From positions 496,001 through 560,000 of the forward strand of contig NZ_CP028487.1 of NCBI RefSeq assembly GCF_003048255.1: DNA of 64,000 nt, given 5' to 3'. This stretch comes from Yersinia massiliensis. Its GTDB lineage: Bacteria > Pseudomonadota > Gammaproteobacteria > Enterobacterales > Enterobacteriaceae. A program made the position numbers and the translations under genes. Shown in pieces: positions 47,046 through 55,745 of this stretch. Each line of letters begins with the position of its first letter. Positions within the stretch are counted from its first letter, which is position 1. The notes under the pieces are model-generated. The model was not told the origin of the DNA. It saw only the letters and a list, made by a program, of their open reading frames with translations, and searched no databases.

Positions 47046-49314
47046 CAATATGCGTGGCCGTGTTGCCCCAACTCCGTCGTTGCCTTATCCGGGCAGCGGC
47101 GCTGCTGTTCCTGCCTACGCCTACCCCGGCAGTAAACCACGCCAAACCCTTGCACCAGCAAGACCGCTTACCCGTGAACAACTGATTCAGGGGCAAGCTG
47201 TTTTAGCCAATATCAATAACCTGCCTCACTTCCTGCGTAGCCAGTTCATTTCTCGCTATGAATACCTGCTAGCCAATAAAGGGCTAAACGACGCTAACAA
47301 ATGGCTGATGTTTGTCTTTGACCAGCGTATCTGGCCGCGTATTCAGGTGGTTAATAACAAAAATGTTATGCGCCTGAGTGCGTCAATGAGCTTTTCCACT
47401 GATGCCCCAACTTATGCCAGCCTCGCGGGCATGCATGATAAAGAGCTGCGTCGCTTTGCCCGCAAAATCGGTGATGAGCTAATGGTGGCGTACAACCATC
47501 ATTGTGATGAATGCATTAAGGCCAATCAGGGTGACAGGTCTGTTTTATTGCAGGCTGATACACAGGTACGGATATACGGCGATATTGCCAAAATGGCGCG
47601 CGCTTTTAATATCACGCCAATGCACTGGCGCAAATACCGGAAAGGCCGGTTAGATATCTCGTCTGCTATCGCCAGCCTATCACGTCTGGTTAATCCCGAA
47701 TGGTGGGAGCGGAAACTTAAAGCCCAGCGTATGTGCTGGCGGGAAGCATTATTGATTGCTGTCGGTAATGTTAGCCGTGATAAATCGGCCTCTTCTTATG
47801 CCAGTAAGCAGGCTATCCGGGAAGTGTTCGCCCGTCGCCAGTCTAATTTGGAATATCTCAAAAGCTGCCAGTTAGAAAATATTGAAACCGGTGAGCGCAT
47901 CGACCTGATTGATAAGGTCATGGCGAGTATCTCTAATCCAGAAATTCGCCGTATGGAGCTAATGAACACCATCGCTTTTACTGAAAAATATGCTGCCGAG
48001 CAGAAGCACGTCGGCATGTTCCTGACCATCACTACCCCATCTAAATATCACCCGACCCGCGTTGTTGGGAAAGGGGATAACGAGAAAGTCCAGCTTAACC
48101 ACAAGTGGGACGATGAAGCCTATTCCCCGAAAGACGGCCAGCGCTATCTCTGCAACATTTGGAGCAAAATGCGCACCGCCTTTAAAGACAATAAATTAAG
48201 CGTCTACGGAATGCGGGTGGTTGAGCCGCACCACGACGGCACCCCGCACTGGCACATGATGCTGTTTTGTGAGCGTCGCCAGCGCCAACAGATTATCGAC
48301 ATCATGCGTCGTTATGCGTTGAAAGAAGACAGTGACGAGCGTGGAGCCGCTAAATACCGCTTTGAGTGCAAGCATATGAACAAAGGCGGGGCCGCTGGCT
48401 ACATCGCTAAATACATTGCCAAAAATATCGACGGCTATGCGCTTGAGGGCGAGCGTGACCATGAAACCGGCGAGCTTCTAACTGACTCCGCTGCGGCAGT
48501 GACAGCGTGGGCGGCAACGTGGCGCATCCCCCAATTTCGCCCGATAGGTCTGCCCTCCATGGGGGTTTATCGCGAGTGTCGCCGTATCCGCTCTATTAGT
48601 CTGGCTGAGACTTTCGACGAAACCGTGGAAGCCGTGCGCCATGCTGCTGACGAAGGTGATTTTGCTGCTTACATCATCGCGCAAGGTGGCACCAATTGCG
48701 GCAACCAGACCGTCCGTTTAGCCAAGCGCGTCGCTGATGAACTCAACGCCTACGATGAGGAAGTGCAGAAAGTCGTCGGTATCTACGCGCCGCATTTGGG
48801 CGCTGACCATGTTCATGAAACCCGTACAACTCAATGGCGCATCGTTTCGGGTGCCGTTGACGTTGAGCTTTTGACTTTGAAAAGCGCCTCTGGCGCGCCT
48901 CGGAGTCCTGTCAATAACTGTGGGTTAGGTGGAAACACCCAAGCGCCAAATGACCCCAACGGGCAGGCTAAAACGCCTGTGATAGCGATGGAATACCCAC
49001 CGGACGCCGTTATTGACTGGTCGGACACTGCCGCCGTGAAGGCGATTGTGGCCCGTGTTAAAGAGAAACAGCCAACGATTAGCAAGACACAATGTAGTTT
49101 TAACCCAACCAAAGGCCGACTTATTGCCCCGTCAGCCCGTTTGACCCGTGAAGAACGCCAGCGCATCCCCCAAATCCGCAATGATTTACTGCTGAAAGAT
49201 ATCAGTGTCCAACGCTGGGAGCTGGAATCGTTAGCCCGTGGGGCCAAAATGTCGTTTGGTGGCGATGTTATTCAGTATCCGGCCTTGTCCGACTGGCCGG
49301 AATTTGATGATTAA
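47032..49314 (+). CDS. A: Replication initiation endonuclease gpA (HUH, rolling circle)
   Basis: A 760-residue P2 gpA-family protein that nicks the phage origin to begin rolling-circle replication. The HUH metal motif is PHWHMM (H406 and H408), preceded by VEPHHDG. The paired catalytic tyrosines are Y457 and Y461 in GYIAKYIAKNIDGY, four residues apart as in P2 (Y450/Y454). In P2 the nick site is inside gene A and the protein acts in cis. The C-terminal region (after about 620) is more variable. It overlaps the preceding DUF2732-like gene. Confidence 0.95.
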   Translation: MTSINNMRGRVAPTPSLPYPGSGAAVPAYAYPGSKPRQTLAPARPLTREQLIQGQAVLANINNLPHFLRSQFISRYEYLLANKGLNDANKWLMFVFDQRIWPRIQVVNNKNVMRLSASMSFSTDAPTYASLAGMHDKELRRFARKIGDELMVAYNHHCDECIKANQGDRSVLLQADTQVRIYGDIAKMARAFNITPMHWRKYRKGRLDISSAIASLSRLVNPEWWERKLKAQRMCWREALLIAVGNVSRDKSASSYASKQAIREVFARRQSNLEYLKSCQLENIETGERIDLIDKVMASISNPEIRRMELMNTIAFTEKYAAEQKHVGMFLTITTPSKYHPTRVVGKGDNEKVQLNHKWDDEAYSPKDGQRYLCNIWSKMRTAFKDNKLSVYGMRVVEPHHDGTPHWHMMLFCERRQRQQIIDIMRRYALKEDSDERGAAKYRFECKHMNKGGAAGYIAKYIAKNIDGYALEGERDHETGELLTDSAAAVTAWAATWRIPQFRPIGLPSMGVYRECRRIRSISLAETFDETVEAVRHAADEGDFAAYIIAQGGTNCGNQTVRLAKRVADELNAYDEEVQKVVGIYAPHLGADHVHETRTTQWRIVSGAVDVELLTLKSASGAPRSPVNNCGLGGNTQAPNDPNGQAKTPVIAMEYPPDAVIDWSDTAAVKAIVARVKEKQPTISKTQCSFNPTKGRLIAPSARLTREERQRIPQIRNDLLLKDISVQRWELESLARGAKMSFGGDVIQYPALSDWPEFDD

Positions 49315-49333
49315 TCTACCTGAGAGAAAAACC

Positions 49334-49693
49334 ATGACTAAAACTGATGCAACTACCCGTAAGCAGGCACAACGCCAGCGTGATAAATCCGCCGGTATAA
49401 ATGAAGTTCGCGCCAGACTGGAGCCGGAAGAGTACGCGATGCTAATCGAGGGCATGGCCGCTCGGCGTCTGTTCCGGCCCGCTTACGATTTACCGGAATA
49501 TATCGCGCTGCTTATTCGGCAAGATAACCAGCGACTAAAAGAACAACAAGCCGAGCTGAATAAACAATGTTGTGGCAAATGTGGCGATACCTTACCGGGA
49601 GATCCAAATGGGTGTTGTTTGCGGGGTGAGGCGGCATGTTGGCAGACCAAAGGTATCAATAGCCTATTAATTAGCGCAATTAAACCATTGTGA
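49334..49693 (+). CDS. Phage protein with C-terminal zinc-ribbon-like cysteines
   Basis: A 119-residue protein following gpA. The N-terminal half is charged and helical (KQAQRQRDKSAGINEVRARLEPEEYAML in short parts: RARLEPEEYAML). The C-terminal part has C-C-x2-C...C-C...C (QCCGKCGD, GCCLRG, ACW), likely a small zinc-binding module. Unknown function; perhaps a phage regulator. The ATG at 49334 is preferred to a reading from 49238 that would overlap gpA. Its stop codon lies within a 24-bp palindrome. Confidence 0.75.
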   Translation: MTKTDATTRKQAQRQRDKSAGINEVRARLEPEEYAMLIEGMAARRLFRPAYDLPEYIALLIRQDNQRLKEQQAELNKQCCGKCGDTLPGDPNGCCLRGEAACWQTKGINSLLISAIKPL

Positions 49694-49707
49694 CGCGTCA
49701 CAATGGT
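49684..49707. promoter_or_regulatory. Perfect 24-bp palindrome
   Basis: The half-site ACCATTGTGACG is followed at once by its exact complement with no spacer. It covers the stop codon of the preceding gene. A perfect dyad of this size is unusual and suggests a binding site for a dimeric regulator or a strong hairpin. Confidence 0.8.
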
Positions 49708-49715
49708 AATTAAAT

Positions 49716-49746
49716 AAACAGTGTGACTCTCGGTGTTCACTGTTTT
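49716..49746 (+). terminator. Probable early-operon terminator
   Basis: AAACAGTG (49716-49723) pairs with CACTGTTT (49738-49745) across a 14-nt loop and runs into TTTT. It would end the cox-to-gpA early transcript. Confidence 0.65.
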
Positions 49747-49852
49747 GATGCATAAAAGGCTTGTTGTTCAACAGACTGCTATTTAAATCAAAATTTTTTA
49801 CTTAAGTAAAACCATAGATTTATATAGAAGTTTTCATGTTAAATGCATATTA

Positions 49853-49872
49853 TACTGTATGTAAGTACAGTG
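49853..49872 (+). promoter_or_regulatory. LexA (SOS) box
   Basis: TACTGTATGTAAGTACAGTG matches the LexA consensus CTGT-N8-ACAG with good flanks. It overlaps a TATACT -10-like element and lies 22 nt before a GTG start with a strong GGAGG. In phage 186 the tum antirepressor gene in this part of the genome is LexA-controlled. Confidence 0.9.
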
Positions 49873-49893
49873 CTTATGTGACGGAGGGATGAG

Positions 49894-50112
49894 GTGCCAG
49901 ATTCATTAGAAGAAATAGTCTTAATCGAAAGAATCGATCTGATAGCGCGGCTTACTACCGGCGATGAGAGACAAAAAAATGATAAGGAGATTGCTTTGGT
50001 TTGGATTGCAGAGCTTGTGCAACAGATGGCACGTTCTTATTCAGAGCAGAAAAAGATCATCTGTAATAGTGATGATAGTGGTTTTGATGACCCTACAAAG
50101 AGACTTAAATAA
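49894..50112 (+). CDS. LexA-controlled small phage protein (candidate antirepressor)
   Basis: A 72-residue acidic, helical protein with no recognised family (LEEIVLIERIDLIARLTTGDERQ; ALVWIAELVQQMARSYSEQ). GTG start with GGAGG six bases upstream. The LexA box 22 nt upstream means it should be made on DNA damage. Position and control match 186 Tum, which inactivates CI during SOS, but the protein is half the size and I see no sequence similarity I can claim. Its role as prophage inducer is inference. Confidence 0.7.
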   Translation: MPDSLEEIVLIERIDLIARLTTGDERQKNDKEIALVWIAELVQQMARSYSEQKKIICNSDDSGFDDPTKRLK

Positions 50113-50402
50113 TTAACAAATGAAGGTGTTGGATTCTCTTGCATATTTTGTGTAGATAGGCTTTAGTTAGTAACAGATAGAGATGAATGACAAGAGTTCA
50201 CACACATTTATGGAACTAAAAGTGTATAAAAAACTCTCTATTAATACAGGCATTGCTTGGCATATGGTCACATAGCATGTACACTTTGCCGCCCTTCTTA
50301 AAAGGTACTTATGCTACCTCGGCTTCTAACAAAAGCCTTGCAGTTAAATGTCGTATAGCTCACTGATAACAAAGGAAGTGGTCAGTATGCAAGGAGGTTA
50401 TT

Positions 50403-50609
50403 ATGACTGATTTAATTATGAAGTTGTTTGGTATCGAGTCTTACTTACCCATGGTCAAAAGACTTAATGATGCTGGAATACACGATATCCGTGTAACTGA
50501 GCGCGGTGGGGTAGTTGTTGGTGGCGAATCAGAGGATATGGATGAGTTACGTGCAGCTGCGAAGATTATCGTTGAACATGATGCGATAAAAGTACAAGAG
50601 CAAAATTAA
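50403..50609 (+). CDS. BON-like mini-protein in the accessory locus
   Basis: A 68-residue protein. The first 25 residues are helical (IMKLFGIESYLPMVKRLND); residues 27-66 have the strand-strand-helix-strand pattern of a BON domain (DIRVTERGGVVVGGESEDMDELRAAAKIIVEHDAIKVQEQ in short parts: VTERGGVVVGG, AAAKIIVEHDAIKV). No signal peptide. AGGAGG lies close to the ATG. It is 16 nt upstream of a membrane protein gene, so the pair is probably co-expressed. Located where P2 carries tin and old. Confidence 0.65.
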   Translation: MTDLIMKLFGIESYLPMVKRLNDAGIHDIRVTERGGVVVGGESEDMDELRAAAKIIVEHDAIKVQEQN

Positions 50610-50625
50610 GGGATAATAAAAAACG

Positions 50626-51477
50626 ATGTTTGCCCTGCTTATTATTCCGCTTCTTGTTAGTGGGTGTCTAGTTGTGACTTCCACCCACAATTTTAGAATG
50701 TATTTCAGGTTGCATCGATATGATGGACAACTGTTGTACTTAAAGGCGGCGACATTCGGGACTTTCGCCGTCTTATTCTCTCTTCTTGCCGCATTCACTA
50801 TAAAATGGTTTTGGCCTGAATTTAACCTTGCTACTTGGACTTCTTGGTTGATTGATGCAAGCAAAGATCCAAAATCTAACCGGGTAGTATCATGGTTAAT
50901 CCTTATTTCTGTGGCATCCATACTTAGCGCCGTATTTTTTAATATCTTATCAAGAGTTACCACATTTTTATCCGCACATCTTATTGCACGAGTAGTGTCG
51001 AAAAGTGCCCCTATTAGTAGGGTTGATGCTGCTAATGGTGAGGTTAAAGAAGAGTCTCGCGACTGGCGTTTTTATATTCAAACGATGCGTTTGTCTGCTC
51101 TTGGTGATGTGTTGCCAAATGGCTCTTTGGGTAGGTTATTCTTTGACTCTGCAACTAGGCGGAAAGATGTGTTGATTACGTTGCAAAGCCGAAAGGTTTA
51201 TGTTGGCAGGGTAAAAGTAATAAGTGAACCAAATGAAAAAGAAGGGCCAAATCAGGAAATCTCAATTACGCCTTTACTATCTGGTTACCGAGAAAAGGAT
51301 ACATTAAGCATAATATTTACAAATGACTATGATGGTTTAAAAGATGTAGATACCACAATTGTATTCCCGCTAAGTGAAGTTAGCCATGCGTCGTGGTTTA
51401 ATATGAACACTCATCAAGCTGTTGATAATAATCACACTAAAAAAAATCAGCAATCGACACTTCCTGTTATTCAATAA
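50626..51477 (+). CDS. Three-helix membrane protein in the tin/old position
   Basis: A 283-residue protein of unknown function. Hydrophobic helices at about residues 1-18, 44-63 and 88-110 (WLILISVASILSAVFFNILS) anchor it in the inner membrane. A cytosolic beta-rich domain follows (about 140-265: VLITLQSRKVYVGRVKVIS, EISITPLLSGYREKDTLSIIF in short parts), ending in a polar tail. P2 keeps immunity genes (tin, old) in this position, so this is a candidate superinfection-exclusion or abortive-infection protein. The locus has lower GC than the structural genes. Confidence 0.75.
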   Translation: MFALLIIPLLVSGCLVVTSTHNFRMYFRLHRYDGQLLYLKAATFGTFAVLFSLLAAFTIKWFWPEFNLATWTSWLIDASKDPKSNRVVSWLILISVASILSAVFFNILSRVTTFLSAHLIARVVSKSAPISRVDAANGEVKEESRDWRFYIQTMRLSALGDVLPNGSLGRLFFDSATRRKDVLITLQSRKVYVGRVKVISEPNEKEGPNQEISITPLLSGYREKDTLSIIFTNDYDGLKDVDTTIVFPLSEVSHASWFNMNTHQAVDNNHTKKNQQSTLPVIQ

Positions 51478-51524
51478 CTAGTTATAAACCGCCGAATCGG
51501 GCGGTTCTTAGCTTAGGTTTGTAA

Positions 51525-51633
51525 TGCATGCATATAGTGCATGATTTTGCATGATGAACCTGAGTCAGAAACTCCCCCTTAGCACCAGTCCCGACGCGGA
51601 TCTCAATGGATCATGCAAGTGCATGAAATGCGA
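51525..51633. repeat. Cluster of TGCATG motifs left of cos
   Basis: Five TGCATG/CATGCA-type motifs occur in 109 nt: TGCATGCA (51525), GTGCATGA (51538), TTGCATGA (51548), TCATGCA (51611) and GTGCATGA (51620). Their spacing next to cos suggests packaging-protein recognition sites. Confidence 0.6.
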
Positions 51634-51648
51634 CCTGCAAAGCGCGCA

Positions 51649-51667
51649 GGCGTGGCGGGGATAGCAT
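51649..51667. other. cos site (P2 type)
   Basis: GGCGTGGCGGGGATAGCAT resembles the 19-nt cohesive end of P2-family phages and lies in the same place, between the early/accessory region and gene Q. It is bordered by AGCGCGCA (51641) and TGCGCGC (51668), an inverted repeat. I see no supported gene in 51478-51862; the short overlapping readings here are noncoding. Confidence 0.85.
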
Positions 51668-51826
51668 TGCGCGCAAAGGGTTTTGATACCCTTATTTATC
51701 GATCTTGGGCGGGCCGTGGTGCTGCGTTCTATTGGATTGGAAGTCAATGTGTGTGCATGGGGGCGAGGGTGTGGCGGGCGTCTGGTGGCGTATGGCGCTA
51801 GGTGTTGGAATTCCTACTTTTCAGTC

Positions 51827-51852
51827 ACAAAAAAGCCGCCTTATTTGGCGGC
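51827..51852 (-). terminator. Terminator after portal gene Q
   Basis: GCCGCC (51835-51840) and GGCGGC (51847-51852) form a stem; on the minus strand it is followed by TTTTTT. It ends the leftward P-Q late transcript. Confidence 0.88.
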
Positions 51853-51862
51853 CTGTGTGGTT

Positions 51863-52900
51863 TTATTCCTCACTTATCAGCTCATAAGGTTTGAACCGGA
51901 TCACCTCTTCCCCTATCCAGTCATTCACCTCTTTCAATCGTTCTTGCAACGGCGTTAACTCGTTACGGACAAACACTTGTGAGGCTTTCGCCACGTCACC
52001 AAAACCGCCAGTATTGTTGGGAATAATCCCCATCATCTGCGGCGGCACCCGATGAACACTAAGCAGGTCATCGCGGGTCGCGTTCTTGATATTAAAAAAG
52101 TCATCTTTGGTGGCGACTTCGCTCAAGGGTAAAATCTGGATACCGTCTTTTTTGCCGTTGGGTGCGTACATAAACAGGTTGCGAAAATTGCCTAACCCTT
52201 TGGTGTCACGCATCGCTTTACGCATCGCCTCAATATCGCTGCTGCTTTGCGCCGCATCCGTCATATACAAGATGTAGCCCGCATGAGCACCATTCTGATA
52301 ATACTTGCGGCGGAACAGCGTGGCCGCCTCATTGAGCCAAGCAGAATTTAAACCGCTGAGATATTCCGGCAGGCCGTAAAGCTCCTGATTAATATCCGGT
52401 TCTATCAGGTGAAAAATGCTACCGGCGGCGAACGGGTGTTCATCTTTCCAGTTCTGCACAAACCAATAGCAATCTTTTTCTAATCCACGGCGGGTGTACT
52501 TAGCCGGGCTGGGGTCGAGTCGCAGTGGTGCGCCCAGTTGGTTACGGCGTACCTCTAAAAATGCATTGCCAAATACTAGATAATCCAGCGCATAACGGCT
52601 AAAAGCCTGCTGACTGAGCATTGGATGTGGGATAAAAGTGCTCGCCAGTATGTTGCGTTTCACATACAGCGGCGAGCTGTGATGCACCGCCGCCCGAAAG
52701 CTGCGCGCCAGCCCGTCAAAGCTGATAGGCGGGTCATACCATTTTCCATTTCCGGTGCATTCGATGTAATCCAGTATTTCCCGCTTATCAAGAACGGCGG
52801 AGGGTTCGCCAAAGGTGAACGCCTCCACCGGCTGCTGTTGGCTGGCGGTGTGATTAGTTACCGGGCGACTCAATGCCTTGCGGCCTTTGCGCTTACTCAT
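51863..52900 (-). CDS. Q: Portal protein gpQ
   Basis: A 345-residue PBSX/P2-family portal protein that forms the dodecameric DNA gate of the capsid vertex. Typical segments: SFDGLARSFRAAVHHSSPLYVKRN in part, ALDYLVFGNAFLEV, HLIEPDINQELYGLPEYL, and the C-terminal PLQERLKEVNDWIGEEVIRF. It is the second gene of the leftward P-Q unit; its ATG overlaps the P stop by four bases. Confidence 0.96.
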   Translation of the reverse strand: MSKRKGRKALSRPVTNHTASQQQPVEAFTFGEPSAVLDKREILDYIECTGNGKWYDPPISFDGLARSFRAAVHHSSPLYVKRNILASTFIPHPMLSQQAFSRYALDYLVFGNAFLEVRRNQLGAPLRLDPSPAKYTRRGLEKDCYWFVQNWKDEHPFAAGSIFHLIEPDINQELYGLPEYLSGLNSAWLNEAATLFRRKYYQNGAHAGYILYMTDAAQSSSDIEAMRKAMRDTKGLGNFRNLFMYAPNGKKDGIQILPLSEVATKDDFFNIKNATRDDLLSVHRVPPQMMGIIPNNTGGFGDVAKASQVFVRNELTPLQERLKEVNDWIGEEVIRFKPYELISEE

Positions 52901-54669
52901 CCGTAAAACTCCAAGAAGTTAGGGCTGTGACCACCGTATGTCGCGGTGAGGGGTTCATTTAACAGGGCATGCATAATCGCCCACGCCACATCGGCGTGGC
53001 TGGCTTCTTCGCTGCGGCTGGCAACATAAGTCGAACTTTTGCCGCTGGCGGTCATGGTCTTGCGAATGGCCATAAATGACTGCGTGATATCGGTGTGGCC
53101 GGTGTCATATTCCAAACGGCCGTTATTGATAGTGTGTTTGGCTTTCAGCACCATGGCGGTTTTGATTTCAGGGGTGTATTTGATTTCTCTTGCGGCTGGG
53201 AAGAACTGGCGTACCAACTGGAAAACGCCTTGACCGACGGTAGTCGCATCAATGCCGATGTATTCCACGCAATACTTTTGCGTTAATTCTTCGATATGCT
53301 TAGCCTGCGCCTCAAAATCCATTCCTTTCCATTGGTGGCGCTCCAATACGCGGAACTTGCCGCCCGGCACCATCGGCGGGGCAATCACCGCACACCCTGC
53401 ACTGTCACCGCCATTGGCCTCTGAGGGGTCGTAACCAATCCACACTGGGCGATAACCAAACGGCCGCAACGAATACGGGTTGTAGTCCTCCCACTCTTCC
53501 AAACTGTCGACCATGCAAGCCTGCAACTCGGCGAACGGGAAGACGGACGCTTGATCGTCCACAAATTCGCACATCAACAGGTTTTGATATTCGGCTGGAC
53601 TGTATTCCAGTGACAACTGGTTGAGGTCAAACAGGTTACAGCCGCCCGCCAGTGCATCTTCAACCGTCACAATCTGCCGCCACTGACCATCATCACACAG
53701 AGCGCCACGAGCCAAATGGCTGTGGCTGAGATCCAGTTGGATATGGTCGGATTTATTGCGACGGCCCTTATTGAACAGCTCACCAGACCAGAACGGATAG
53801 GCGCTGTGGGCCAGACTCGACGGCGTGGAGAAATAGGTGGTACGCCATTTTTTGTGTAATGACATGCCGCTGGCAACTTTGCGCAGTTCCTGAAACTTGG
53901 GTATCCAGAAATATTCGTCCAAATACAGATTGCCAGTGTAGCTCTGCGCGGTACGGACATTCGTGCCGAGAAAGAACAGGCGTGCCCCGTTCGGTAACAC
54001 CATCGGGTCGCCTTTCAGGTCAACGTCAACCATCCGAGCAAAGTCGATAATGTAGCTTTTGAACACATGCGCCTGTGCTTTACTGGCGGACAGGAATATT
54101 TGGTTACGTCCCGTGGTGATGGCATCCAACAGTGCTTCACGGGCAAAGAAGAACGTTGCCCCAATCTGGCGCGATTTTAGGATGTTACGAATGCGGTGAG
54201 CGAGTCCGGCCTCAAACCAGTTGCGTTGATAATCAAAGATATTTTCGTGAAAAATAGACTCTAGCTTTTCAATGGCTGACTCGCTAAACAGGTTTTTATC
54301 CGGGGTCTTGCGCTCCCCTTTGTTGCGGTTCGCCACGTTCGGATTTAAGTCGGCCTCGCTGCCGGTCTGGCTGTAGCGGTTCACCCGCGCCAGTCGCTCA
54401 ATCTGACGGCCTAACAGGTCAATTTCTTTAAAGTCCCGCCCCTCTTTGGCGTCTTTCATGATGAGCTGAATTAACCGTGCTTCCATGCTGGTTTCCACGC
54501 GGGAAATGGGTGCAATCGCATCCCACCCGTCGCGCTTCTTCCAGCTCTGCACAGTCGGCGATTTCAGGGCCAGCGTGTCCGCAATCTGGCGCACAGAAAA
54601 GCCCTGCCAGTAAAGCAAGGCCGCCTGTCGCCGTGGGTCGCTGATAATGGTGCTCGGTGTCGTATTCAT
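52897..54669 (-). CDS. P: Terminase large subunit gpP
   Basis: A 590-residue packaging motor. The N-terminal HTH (GFSVRQIADTLALKSPTVQSWKK, in part) is followed by the ATPase (Walker A-like SRQIGATFFFAREA near 165-178) and a C-terminal RNase-H-fold nuclease (IGYDPSEANGGD; GIDATTVGQG). It cuts concatemers at cos with gpM and pumps DNA through gpQ. It is transcribed leftward, divergent from O, with a TGT-N12-ACA activator site between. Confidence 0.96.
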   Translation of the reverse strand: MNTTPSTIISDPRRQAALLYWQGFSVRQIADTLALKSPTVQSWKKRDGWDAIAPISRVETSMEARLIQLIMKDAKEGRDFKEIDLLGRQIERLARVNRYSQTGSEADLNPNVANRNKGERKTPDKNLFSESAIEKLESIFHENIFDYQRNWFEAGLAHRIRNILKSRQIGATFFFAREALLDAITTGRNQIFLSASKAQAHVFKSYIIDFARMVDVDLKGDPMVLPNGARLFFLGTNVRTAQSYTGNLYLDEYFWIPKFQELRKVASGMSLHKKWRTTYFSTPSSLAHSAYPFWSGELFNKGRRNKSDHIQLDLSHSHLARGALCDDGQWRQIVTVEDALAGGCNLFDLNQLSLEYSPAEYQNLLMCEFVDDQASVFPFAELQACMVDSLEEWEDYNPYSLRPFGYRPVWIGYDPSEANGGDSAGCAVIAPPMVPGGKFRVLERHQWKGMDFEAQAKHIEELTQKYCVEYIGIDATTVGQGVFQLVRQFFPAAREIKYTPEIKTAMVLKAKHTINNGRLEYDTGHTDITQSFMAIRKTMTASGKSSTYVASRSEEASHADVAWAIMHALLNEPLTATYGGHSPNFLEFYG

Positions 54670-54716
54670 GCCATTAGGCTACGCGACCAGCCCGACCCTC
54701 TGCGCGTCCTCCCTGT

Positions 54717-54734
54717 TGTGCCAGCCCCGTCACA
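54717..54734. promoter_or_regulatory. Ogr/Delta late-activator site between P and O
   Basis: TTGT-GCCAGCCCCGTC-ACAA contains TGT-N12-ACA, the dyad bound by P2 Ogr and P4 Delta zinc-finger activators. It lies between the divergent starts of P and O, where P2 has its two late promoters. Confidence 0.8.
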
Positions 54735-54814
54735 ACGGGCTTTCGTTGTTGCCGCCCCTCTCAGTCAGGAAACTAAGCCCCGTACCAAACAACCCACATT
54801 AAATGGAGCCGCTC

Positions 54815-55669
54815 ATGGCTAAGAAAGTTTCTAAGTTTTTTCGTATCGGCGTTGAGGGCGACACCTGCGACGGGCGAGTGATTGACGCTGACGATATCAA
54901 CCAAATGGCCGAGTCATTTGACCCGCGCGTCTACGGTTGCCGCATCAATCTGGAGCATTTGAAAAGTTATTTCCCTGACAGTCCTTTCCGCCGTTATGGC
55001 GATGTATCAGCCCTTAAAGCGGAAACCATTGAAGACGATTCCATTCTCAATGGTAAGCGCGCGTTGTTCGCCCAAATCAGCCCAACCGACGATTTGGTGC
55101 AGATGAACAAAGCCTTACAGAAAATCTATACCTCGATGGAAATTCGCCCGAACTTTGCCAATACCGGTAAAGCCTATCTGGTCGGTCTGGCCGTGACCGA
55201 TGACCCCGCCAGCCTCGGCACTGAAATGTTGGAATTCAGCACCAAAGCCAAACACAACCCACTGGCCGCCCGTAAATCTCACCCGGATAACTTTTTCTCT
55301 GCGGCGGTTGAAGTGCAACTGGAATTTGAAGACGTGGCCGAGCCGGGTGTCACTTTGCTCAACATGGTGAAGTCAGTGTTTAGTCGCAAACAGGCAACCG
55401 ACGACGCCCGTTTTAATGATGTGCATGAGGCGGTGAATGCCGTGGCCGTGCATGTGCAGGAACAGGGAGAAACCATTGAAACCCGCTTTACGGCCATTGA
55501 GAAGCAACTTGCTGACCAAGTGACAGAGCTGAAACAGAGTATTGAAAAGGGAAAACAAGGCGTTACATCCCTAGAAACCAAACTGTCTATCACTGAAAAC
55601 TTTAGCCAGACCAAGCGCCCAGAGTCTACCGGCGGCAACAATCAAAACGATGTATTGACCGACTGCTAG
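54815..55669 (+). CDS. O: Capsid scaffold/protease gpO
   Basis: A 284-residue protein that is both maturation protease and internal scaffold for the P2-type procapsid. The N-terminal serine protease domain (about 1-150: RVYGCRINLEHL with the catalytic His, and KIYTSMEIRPNFANTGKAYLVGLAVTDDPA in part, with the Ser) is followed by a C-terminal coiled-coil scaffold (about 185-275). ATG at 54815 follows GGAG; the ATG at 54803 overlaps it. Confidence 0.95.
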   Translation: MAKKVSKFFRIGVEGDTCDGRVIDADDINQMAESFDPRVYGCRINLEHLKSYFPDSPFRRYGDVSALKAETIEDDSILNGKRALFAQISPTDDLVQMNKALQKIYTSMEIRPNFANTGKAYLVGLAVTDDPASLGTEMLEFSTKAKHNPLAARKSHPDNFFSAAVEVQLEFEDVAEPGVTLLNMVKSVFSRKQATDDARFNDVHEAVNAVAVHVQEQGETIETRFTAIEKQLADQVTELKQSIEKGKQGVTSLETKLSITENFSQTKRPESTGGNNQNDVLTDC

Positions 55670-55745
55670 TTAGGGTCGCTGGCCGCCAGTTGTGCGGCCC
55701 GCTAGTTATTTCATTAACACGTTATTTAACTGAATCAGGATTATT

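Noticed and set aside
51613..51958. Several overlapping plus-strand ORFs across the cos region
   Set aside because: They cover cos, a terminator and the antisense of gene Q; three frames are open together because of base composition.
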